Source of the DNA: CAKUFA01 sp963656345
GTDB lineage: Bacteria; Bacillota; Clostridia; Christensenellales; Aristaeellaceae
NCBI GenBank assembly: GCA_963656345.1
Contig: CAVKHY010000099.1
Span: forward strand, 1-8,571
DNA: 8,571 nucleotides
Reading direction: 5' to 3'
Shown here: one piece after another, positions 1 to 4,833 of the stretch
Layout of the letters: each line of letters starts with the position of its first letter
How positions within the stretch are numbered: the first letter of the stretch is position 1
Notes under the pieces: generated by a model
Database searches by the model: none
Seen by the model: the letters and a program-made list of their open reading frames with translations, nothing else
What the model was told of the DNA's origin: nothing
Translations under genes and position numbers: made by a program

Positions 1-27
1 AACAGGGGCAGTGTGCGTGCCCCTGTT
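1..27. repeat. Perfect 10-bp inverted repeat at the window edge
   Basis: AACAGGGGCA (1-10), a 7-base spacer, then TGCCCCTGTT (18-27), perfectly complementary. It lies inside the first codons of the gene that starts at 46. There is no T-tract after it on the plus strand, and the minus-strand continuation is outside the window, so it cannot be judged as a terminator. Confidence 0.6.
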
Positions 28-46
28 CGTTCCCGGAATGTTTCAT
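1..46 (-). CDS. Start of an unidentified gene, cut by the window edge
   Basis: Only the first 15 codons are present (MKHSGNEQGHAHCPC, then the edge). A strong ribosome binding site, AAGGAGG on the minus strand (CCTCCTT at 55-61), sits 8 bases before the ATG at 46-44, which is why I accept this as a gene start. It begins 30 bases after the stop of the sigma-like gene and in the same frame, so the two are probably co-transcribed. Genes directly after ECF sigma factors often encode an anti-sigma or membrane partner, but nothing in these 15 residues identifies one. His and Cys residues are frequent in the short visible part. Confidence 0.5.
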   Translation of the reverse strand, partial: MKHSGNEQGHAHCPC

Positions 47-76
47 GCCAAGCACCTCCTTATTTTTGCCTTTCAC

Positions 77-453
77 CTAATAGATGCATTTCAAAGTCAA
101 TCTGCAAATGGTTGCTGAAAATAATGTTTGACTTTCTGCTTCACAGATGATTGCATCATCCATGTCATCACAAACAGGTATGCTGTCGAAAATACGTTCA
201 TCCAACGTCAACCAAATGCTTTCCTTGCGTCGTTTTCTCAAGTACATCAGTGCTGTATTTTTCACGATCGACAAGATGTACGGTGTTTGCTTCTTCGGAT
301 CAATTTTTCGCAAGTAATCAACCTTCTCGATCATCTTTTCGCATGCTGCAGAAACGATGTCGCATGCAGTATGATGTTCTTTGACAACACTCAGTGCCAT
401 NNNNNNNNNNGCTCACGATCACTTTCATTTCTGATCGTCATCATAAGTAGCAT
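77..453 (-). CDS. ECF-like sigma factor, region 2 only, interrupted by an assembly gap
   Basis: The part downstream of the gap reads as sigma-70 region 2: a helix with EKMIEKVDYLRKIDPKKQ, then TPYILSIVKNTALMYLRKRRKES, matching the usual 'R.YL..IV.N.A...LRKRKR' pattern that recognises the -10 element and binds core polymerase. The gene then stops (TAG at 79-77) soon after, with no region 4 helix-turn-helix, so it is truncated compared with normal ECF factors of about 160-190 residues. I place the start at the ATG at 453-451 because GGAGG (460-464) lies 6 bases upstream; it gives MLLMMTIRNESDRE before the Ns. Ten N (401-410) follow, and the two sides are out of frame across exactly ten bases. 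By comparison with the family, roughly 12-16 residues are missing. It may be a decayed gene, a region-2-only regulator, or damaged by assembly. Confidence 0.6.
401..410. other. Assembly gap (10 N) inside the sigma-like gene
   Basis: Ten undetermined bases. The flanking bases share no overlap, and the sigma reading frame is not preserved over exactly ten bases, so the real missing length is not ten. A length of 2 modulo 3 would restore the frame, for example about 35-47 bases. Confidence 0.9.
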
Positions 454-607
454 CCGTGTCCTCCTTTCCCTCAAGCGTTTGACGGAGCATTACATTTGGT
501 TTATAGTACTCCATATAGTAGATGCACAACGAAGTTGTATTGCAAATTTTTTGAGAGTTTAGAATCCGCTTTCTTGTTTCTTATCGAATCAGTTTTTCAT
601 GCAGTGC
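454..607. other. Intergenic region between the ABC ATPase and the sigma-like gene
   Basis: About 150 bases after the ATPase stop and before the sigma-like gene. It holds the sigma ribosome binding site (460-464), a 7-bp direct repeat TATAGTA at 502-508 and 514-520, and a short inverted repeat ACAAC-GAA-GTTGT (526-538). The plus strand after that repeat contains a run of T (about 547-552). The hairpin is too weak, and is oriented the wrong way, to be an obvious terminator for the minus-strand operon. No convincing promoter is resolved. Confidence 0.4.
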
Positions 608-1273
608 TCAGTGTTCCATCCTCCGGTGCTTTCTTTCCTCCACGATTCTTCCGCCGTCCAGGTGCGTGAACGTATCGCAAAGTGCATCGAGATCCTCAGG
701 GTAATGGCTGGTCAAAAGCATGGTCACGCCCTGGGATTTCAAGGACAGCAGCAGCTGCCGCACGTGAGCAACGCCGTCACGATCAAGGCCGTTGAAGGGT
801 TCGTCAAGGATGAGCAGTTTCGGGTGCTCCATCAAAGCTTGCGCAAGGCCCAGGCGCTGCCGCATGCCAAGGGAATATTTTGACACTTTCTTATGCTGCT
901 GATCAAGGAGTCCAACCTGCTCGAGGGCATCGTGAATCATACGTTCCTTTTCAGCACGGCTGTATTTGCGGATGTTCAGCAGAAGCATCAAATTTTCGTA
1001 GCCGCTGAAGCGCAGCAGAAACAGCGGTGTATCCAGCAGAAGTCCCATGTCCGGCGGAAAGGCGCATTCCTTGCCTAGCAGTTTCCCATCAATGCGGACA
1101 GTGCCGGAGGTTGGGCGGCTGTAACCGCAGATGCAGCGCAGAAGCACCGATTTACCACTGCCATTTCTGCCCACAATGCCGTGAATCTGCCCGGAGGCGA
1201 ATGTGCAGCTGACATCCTCCAGCGCCGTCTGCGTCCGATATTCTTTGGTCAGATGATTGACGATCATTTTCAT
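608..1273 (-). CDS. ABC transporter ATP-binding protein
   Basis: A complete 221-residue nucleotide-binding subunit that would hydrolyse ATP at the inner face of the membrane to power the two permeases encoded just upstream. Visible motifs, in order: Walker A GRNGSGKS (35-42), signature SLGMRQR (134-140), Walker B LLILDEP (153-159) with a D-loop NGLD (161-164), and the switch histidine in TSH (188-190). The usual Q-loop glutamine is replaced by D in LLLDTP (78-83), as is common in the BcrA-like, ABC-2 exporter branch. The start is the ATG at 1273: AAGGAA (1282-1287) lies 8 bases before it, whereas the in-frame GTG at 1279 would be only 2 bases away. The gene follows the permease stop by 28 bases and is the last gene of the operon. 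Substrate unknown. Confidence 0.93.
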   Translation of the reverse strand: MKMIVNHLTKEYRTQTALEDVSCTFASGQIHGIVGRNGSGKSVLLRCICGYSRPTSGTVRIDGKLLGKECAFPPDMGLLLDTPLFLLRFSGYENLMLLLNIRKYSRAEKERMIHDALEQVGLLDQQHKKVSKYSLGMRQRLGLAQALMEHPKLLILDEPFNGLDRDGVAHVRQLLLSLKSQGVTMLLTSHYPEDLDALCDTFTHLDGGRIVEERKHRRMEH

Positions 1274-1301
1274 ATGCACACTTCCTTACTCATTGATGCG
1301 G

Positions 1302-2057
1302 TCAAAAGGCGATGTCAAGCAGCAGGCAAATGCCTATTCCGCCAATGGCAATTCCCGGCATCACGCCCACGCTTCCTTCAACGGACAAGCGCCGTGCCAT
1401 GCCAAAGTGAATCGGATTGTACAAACTTGTTTTGTCGATATTGGAGCAAGTGAATGCGCCCAGCAATGACGGCAACAGAAGTGCGCCGTAGTACCAGGTC
1501 ATCTTCCGTGTGATGAGGAACACCACCGATGCCACCAGCACAATCAGTGCAGCATAAAGCATGAACAGAATCGGTGCAAGGCAAGGCTGCACCATAGTTT
1601 GCACAGAAAATCCATCAACATCCTCAACCCAGACAGTCCATCCAGCATGCCCGGTGCAAGCGGCCAAGAGCAACACACAAATAACCTGCACAGCCGCTGT
1701 GAGAAGCGTTGTCAGCAAAATGCGCCCCATGATTGCCGTATACCACCGCAGCGGATGGCGATAGCGATAACCTGCCATCATCTGAAGGAAAGAGACATTT
1801 TGTGAAAGCACGACACAGGCCGCAAGGCCTGACGGAATGTACACCATCATCCATGAAATAATTTCGTGCACATCCGTTTCTTCCGACCACACACAGCCGC
1901 CGAAGGCGTTCAGCATCGCATCTCCCAGCGTGTTTGTCGACTGAAGATTTGCAATTTCTCCCCATGCGAACAGCACAGAAAAGAGGAATATCAGCGAAAT
2001 CAGCGACAGCGGCAGCGCAACAAGCACCTTCACCCACCGGGAAAATCGTTTGATCAT
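1302..2057 (-). CDS. ABC-2-like membrane permease subunit
   Basis: A 251-residue polytopic membrane protein with about six hydrophobic segments: near residues 10-31, 66-87, 104-135, 158-186, 191-210 and 228-250. It starts with basic residues (MIKRFSRWVK), consistent with a cytoplasmic N-terminus. It is almost certainly one of two membrane subunits working with the ATPase encoded next. The start is ATG 2057, with GGAGG 7 bases upstream and only 2 bases after the stop of the preceding permease gene. An upstream in-frame extension to 2210 would overlap that gene by about 150 bases and has no comparable binding site. The sequence alone does not show the substrate; size and gene order resemble small-molecule or peptide exporters of the ABC-2 type. 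Confidence 0.82.
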   Translation of the reverse strand: MIKRFSRWVKVLVALPLSLISLIFLFSVLFAWGEIANLQSTNTLGDAMLNAFGGCVWSEETDVHEIISWMMVYIPSGLAACVVLSQNVSFLQMMAGYRYRHPLRWYTAIMGRILLTTLLTAAVQVICVLLLAACTGHAGWTVWVEDVDGFSVQTMVQPCLAPILFMLYAALIVLVASVVFLITRKMTWYYGALLLPSLLGAFTCSNIDKTSLYNPIHFGMARRLSVEGSVGVMPGIAIGGIGICLLLDIAF

Positions 2058-2059
2058 GC

Positions 2060-2848
2060 TCACGCCTCCTTCATACGCCTGACAAACCATCCGGCGCAGC
2101 AAGCAGCCGCAATGGCAGACACAGCAAGCCACACAAACAGCCTGAATACAATCTGCCAAACCGAGCCTGTGAAATAGGTTGACGGTGCTTGAAGCACCAT
2201 GGGGCTCCACTCGCTATGGTGAAGGATGCGGCTGAAGCACCATGAAGCCATGTAATGCAGCAAGAACGTACCACCGATCACTAACCCTGTATTGTTTGTA
2301 AAGCACGCAATGGAAAAGCCGAACAAGCTCCAAACCGCTGCGCTCACGCAAAGGCAAAGCAAACTGAACATCAGAAAAGGCAAACCCTCGTACTGATTCA
2401 CCCACCTATCAAAGGTGTATCCTGACAATTCTCGCCACGAAGTGACGATGTTCTCATGCCATGGGCAGGCGAATCCAGCAAACACCGCATACACAAGAAA
2501 GCCCAGCGCCGCCGCCAGCACTGCTCCGCAAACAGACAGCAGCATCCGGCGGCACATATAACCCCACATGCCGGTTCGATGAAGCAGCATCAGATGATGA
2601 CGGCGTTTCTTCTCTTCAGCAAGAAACGTCGCTGCCGGAAAAACCGCAATAAATGGCAGCAGCAACTTTGCCAAACCATATTGCAGCGGCATCAGCATGA
2701 AATAAAGAAAGTCGCCGGACGCAAAATAGCCCAGCGGCTCCTCCCAGAAAACATGCGTATCCATGTGCGGATACAACATGGAGAACACACCCAAAAATAT
2801 AGCGAACCAGAAACCAGGATTCTTCCAAACTCGAACCATTTCGCCCAT
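2060..2848 (-). CDS. ABC-2-like membrane permease subunit
   Basis: A 262-residue integral membrane protein with about six hydrophobic stretches: near residues 12-27, 47-77, 102-127, 157-183, 187-205 and 232-257. A charged loop EEKKRRHH follows the second stretch, as in ABC-2 permeases where a cytoplasmic segment contacts the ATPase. It pairs with the permease at 1302-2057; the two are not obvious copies of each other. The ATG at 2848 has GGAGG 6 bases upstream and starts 13 bases after the stop of the secreted-protein gene. Its last codons (MKEA) carry the GGAGG that serves the next gene, so translation of the two permeases is probably coupled. Confidence 0.82.
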   Translation of the reverse strand: MGEMVRVWKNPGFWFAIFLGVFSMLYPHMDTHVFWEEPLGYFASGDFLYFMLMPLQYGLAKLLLPFIAVFPAATFLAEEKKRRHHLMLLHRTGMWGYMCRRMLLSVCGAVLAAALGFLVYAVFAGFACPWHENIVTSWRELSGYTFDRWVNQYEGLPFLMFSLLCLCVSAAVWSLFGFSIACFTNNTGLVIGGTFLLHYMASWCFSRILHHSEWSPMVLQAPSTYFTGSVWQIVFRLFVWLAVSAIAAACCAGWFVRRMKEA

Positions 2849-2861
2849 GATCGTCCTCCGA

Positions 2862-3935
2862 TCAAACGACCGCTTCGCCTGTCATTGCATCCACCACGTA
2901 GGTCATGCGGACGCTCTCCGGCAAATAGTGATGAATTTCAGCAGGCGTCAGCTCATCAGCATTTTCAAGGTTCACCGTCAGCACAAAATTGACCTGCCAG
3001 CCCGGGCGAAGGATACCATTGCTGGCATAGTAGCACGCTTGTATGCTGTCGGTGCTGAGAGTGAAGGACGGCTGATAGGCATCGAAGAAGCCTGCATAAT
3101 CAAACCCGGCCGTGTTCTGCGTTGCCAAGCTGTCAAGGGCCGGCTGCCAGGTATTCATCGCCTTCTGCATCGCCGTGTCAACGGCAGTTTTCCATTCAAC
3201 CAAGGAAGATTGAATCTTGCGCTCCTTGGTCATTTCATACGAACAACCAATTTCGATGTATACAATCTTCTCCTGCTGAATCACTGCCAGTGCGAACATC
3301 GGCACATCCGAGTCATTATAGTTGCCGAACATCTGCGGCAGAATGGGATAGCCGTTCACTTCAGCGGCAAGCACCACCAGCACATCATCCTGGGTGAAAA
3401 TCGAAGTGCCGTTCCCACTGTGCAGCCAACTTTCATAGGTCGTCCAATCCGGCAGAGACCCTATGGCGCTTTCATTTGCCTCCTGAAAGACTGTGCTTAA
3501 CTTTGCACACAAATACGGATTTTCATAGCAGGGAAACCCTGCCGAATTGAGTCCTTCGGCCAACTGGGCTGTCAGCGTCTGCTCGGTTCCGGTCAGCGTA
3601 TCATTCTTCGAAACAAACGTAGGTGCAGAAATGGAAACATCCGTCTTCGAGTAAAGATGCGCACTGTTGTCAACATTCGCCGTAAGCGTCAGCGGACTTT
3701 GCAAAGCGGATGACAGCGAATCCTGCAGCGTCTGCGCCTTCTTCGTCTGCTGCTGATACTGATATTGATAGATCTCACCGCTGAACCCTGCCGGTTCTTC
3801 CAGATTGCACGTGGTCGTCCAACGACCGCTTTCGTTGGTGAAAGCATAAGCGTCAGCGAGGGCAATACATTGGGGCGAAAGCAGCAAACCCATGCAAAGA
3901 CTGAAGATGAGTATTTTGGTTGTAACATTCTTCAT
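2862..3935 (-). CDS. Secreted protein of unknown function, first gene of the ABC operon
   Basis: A 357-residue protein with a Sec signal peptide: basic MKNVTTK, a hydrophobic core, then a likely cleavage after CIALA (about residue 27). Cys residues occur near the site, but none has an acceptable lipobox (the residue before Cys is Q in SPQC), so it is probably not a lipoprotein. The mature part is Thr/Ser/Gln-rich. The C-terminal about 50 residues (RPGWQVNF ... YVVDAMTGEAVV) resemble the PepSY/YycI-like pattern of extracytoplasmic Clostridia proteins; this is a resemblance, not a family assignment. The start is ATG 3935, since GGAGG lies 7 bases before it; the longer frame to 3971 has no such site. 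As first gene of the operon it may bind or sense the transporter's substrate outside the membrane. Confidence 0.75.
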   Translation of the reverse strand: MKNVTTKILIFSLCMGLLLSPQCIALADAYAFTNESGRWTTTCNLEEPAGFSGEIYQYQYQQQTKKAQTLQDSLSSALQSPLTLTANVDNSAHLYSKTDVSISAPTFVSKNDTLTGTEQTLTAQLAEGLNSAGFPCYENPYLCAKLSTVFQEANESAIGSLPDWTTYESWLHSGNGTSIFTQDDVLVVLAAEVNGYPILPQMFGNYNDSDVPMFALAVIQQEKIVYIEIGCSYEMTKERKIQSSLVEWKTAVDTAMQKAMNTWQPALDSLATQNTAGFDYAGFFDAYQPSFTLSTDSIQACYYASNGILRPGWQVNFVLTVNLENADELTPAEIHHYLPESVRMTYVVDAMTGEAVV

Positions 3936-3974
3936 AGCAAACCCTCCTTCAAAATCACAGCCTATCATCAATGC

Positions 3975-3997
3975 ATACCGCTACTGCGGTATTTTTT
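3975..3997 (+). terminator. Rho-independent terminator-like hairpin just before the TetR promoter
   Basis: ATACCGC (3975-3981), loop TACT, GCGGTAT (3986-3992), directly followed by TTTTT, then C and more T. It is a 7-bp perfect stem with a T-tract on the plus strand, ending 2 bases before the -35 box of the plus promoter. No plus-strand gene lies upstream, so it would stop only antisense transcription. On the minus strand the same hairpin lies about 20 bases inside the leader of the ABC operon mRNA and would be a 5' stem-loop. Confidence 0.6.
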
Positions 3998-3999
3998 CT

Positions 4000-4028
4000 T
4001 TGACTTCTATCCCCATCCTCATTATAAT
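4000..4028 (+). promoter_or_regulatory. Promoter of the first TetR gene
   Basis: TTGACT (4000-4005), 17-base spacer, TATAAT (4023-4028): near-consensus sigma-70-type. Expected transcript start is near 4035, giving a leader of about 100 bases before the TTG at 4134. Confidence 0.85.
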
Positions 4029-4050
4029 GAGGATGGGGACGGGAAGTCAA
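4021..4050 (-). promoter_or_regulatory. Promoter of the secreted-protein/ABC operon
   Basis: On the minus strand TTGACT (4050-4045), 18-base spacer, TATAAT (4026-4021). It shares the four central bases of its -10 box with the plus promoter. Expected transcript start is near 4014, about 78 bases before the first gene. Confidence 0.82.
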
Positions 4051-4092
4051 TTTACAGTTTTGCTCGTAAATGTACAAGGATGTACAAGTTAC
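4051..4092 (+). promoter_or_regulatory. Leader of the first TetR mRNA with nested dyads
   Basis: TTTAC (4051-4055) and GTAAA (4066-4070) form one inverted repeat. GTAA-A-TGTACA (4066-4076) and TGTACA-AG-TTAC (4081-4092) form another around AGGA. The second could be a DNA site (two TGTACA palindromes 10 bases apart) or an mRNA hairpin; the two stems share GTAA and exclude each other. The corresponding leader in module 2 keeps the arrangement. Confidence 0.4.
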
Positions 4093-4133
4093 GGTAAAAT
4101 TGTTCATATTTTTCTTGAAGGAGGAAAAAAGTT

Positions 4134-4694
4134 TTGGAAAAAAAGAACCGTAGCGTGGAGCGCACATGTGAGATGTTGCGTAGATCCTATGCAAAACTGT
4201 TGATAGAAAAGGAAGAGAGTAAAATTACCGTAGCAAATGTAGTTGAGCTTGCAGGACTAAGCAGAGGAGCATTCTATTTGCATTACGATGATATCAATGC
4301 TCTTAAGACAAATGTGAAAGCCACTTTTGAAGACAGATTCAACAGATGTGTCGATGAATCAAGTATCAATACGGTTGAAGTTACTCCTGCGGATATACTG
4401 AAGGGGTTCGAGCAATTTTTTTCAGAATCAGAGGATATGTGCAAGTGGGTGTTAAAAACATCGCACTACGCTGATTTTCTCGAAAGAATGAAGAAGATTT
4501 TCATCAAGAGCATATACTTGTCGTTAGAACGGAATGAAATACAATGTACGGCAGAAGCAGCTATGCTTCCTTATTGGCTAGCCGCCAGTATGGGTGAATT
4601 GTATACAAGATATTTAGCAGGAGACATTGCCTGCACCCTGCAGCAAATCAATAGAAAACTGCTCTGCCTTTATGACGCCGAAATAGAAAAATGA
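4134..4694 (+). CDS. TetR/AcrR-family transcriptional regulator
   Basis: A 186-residue regulator with an N-terminal TetR helix-turn-helix: ITVANVVELAGLSRGAFYLHY (positions 31-51), where the recognition helix carries SRGAFY (43-48). The rest (about 58-186) is the helical dimerisation and ligand-binding half, with no known ligand. It starts at TTG 4134: AAGGAGG (4118-4124) is 9 bases upstream, and the paralogue at 8091 also uses TTG. It is transcribed divergently from the ABC operon through the shared palindromic promoter, so it very likely represses both itself and the operon. Its stop TGA overlaps the first bases of the terminator stem. It looks richer in A+T than the minus-strand genes (not calculated). 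Confidence 0.92.
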   Translation: MEKKNRSVERTCEMLRRSYAKLLIEKEESKITVANVVELAGLSRGAFYLHYDDINALKTNVKATFEDRFNRCVDESSINTVEVTPADILKGFEQFFSESEDMCKWVLKTSHYADFLERMKKIFIKSIYLSLERNEIQCTAEAAMLPYWLAASMGELYTRYLAGDIACTLQQINRKLLCLYDAEIEK

Positions 4695-4734
4695 GCTGTC
4701 TGACTTCTCGATGAAATCAGACAGCTCGCTTTTT
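4687..4734. terminator. Bidirectional terminator between convergent genes
   Basis: GAGCTGTCTGA (4693-4703) pairs perfectly with TCAGACAGCTC (4717-4727) around a 13-base loop. On the plus strand T5 follows at 4730-4734; on the minus strand T5 follows (A5 at 4687-4691). It ends the first TetR transcript (+) and the second secreted-protein operon (-). The stem begins within the TetR stop codon. Confidence 0.88.
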
Positions 4735-4833
4735 GATGATATGATGACCATCCGTCCTGAAGAGGATGTTCCAGCAAGGGCAGCGATACCGCCGCTTTTC
4801 AATGCTGACCGCACGCAAGGCAGCAAGGGGCAT
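4717..4833 (-). CDS. Possible 38-residue peptide coupled to the operon end
   Basis: An ATG at 4833 overlaps the stop of the large secreted protein as TGATG, the arrangement used for translational re-initiation. It opens a 38-codon frame that includes KRRYRCPCWN, basic and with a Cys-Pro-Cys, ending inside the terminator stem. There is no good independent ribosome binding site (only GGAG two bases from the overlap). Without a homologue it may be a chance frame in the 3' untranslated region. Confidence 0.2.
   Translation of the reverse strand: MPLAALRAVSIEKRRYRCPCWNILFRTDGHHIIKKRAV

Larger units (their letters stand above)
4000..4050. promoter_or_regulatory. Palindromic operator covering two divergent promoters (copy 1)
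   Basis: A perfect 30-bp palindrome (4010-4039, each arm 15 bases, built on CCCCATCCTCATT) is flanked by 8-bp outer arms TTGACTTC (4000-4007) and GAAGTCAA (4043-4050), separated from it by 2 and 3 bases. The outer arms are the two -35 regions and the centre is the shared -10. A TetR dimer, or pair of dimers, bound here would block both promoters at once. Binding of the neighbouring regulator is inferred from position and symmetry. Confidence 0.8.

Noticed and set aside
526..552. Terminator for the end of the ABC operon
   Set aside because: The ACAAC-GAA-GTTGT stem is only 5 bp and the T-run lies on the plus-strand side, the wrong direction for the minus-strand operon.
128..562. 144-codon plus-strand frame across the N gap
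   Set aside because: Antisense to the sigma region 2 gene, which has recognisable motifs and its own binding site; the frame depends on the arbitrary ten N.
1302..2210. Longer 302-residue form of the second permease
   Set aside because: The extra N-terminal 51 codons overlap the upstream permease gene, are Cys-rich and non-membrane-like, and lack a ribosome binding site; GGAGG points to ATG 2057.
2763..3500. 245-codon open frame on the plus strand
   Set aside because: It lies entirely antisense to the secreted-protein and permease genes, has no convincing ribosome binding site, and reads as low-hydrophobicity His/Arg-rich text typical of a shadow frame.
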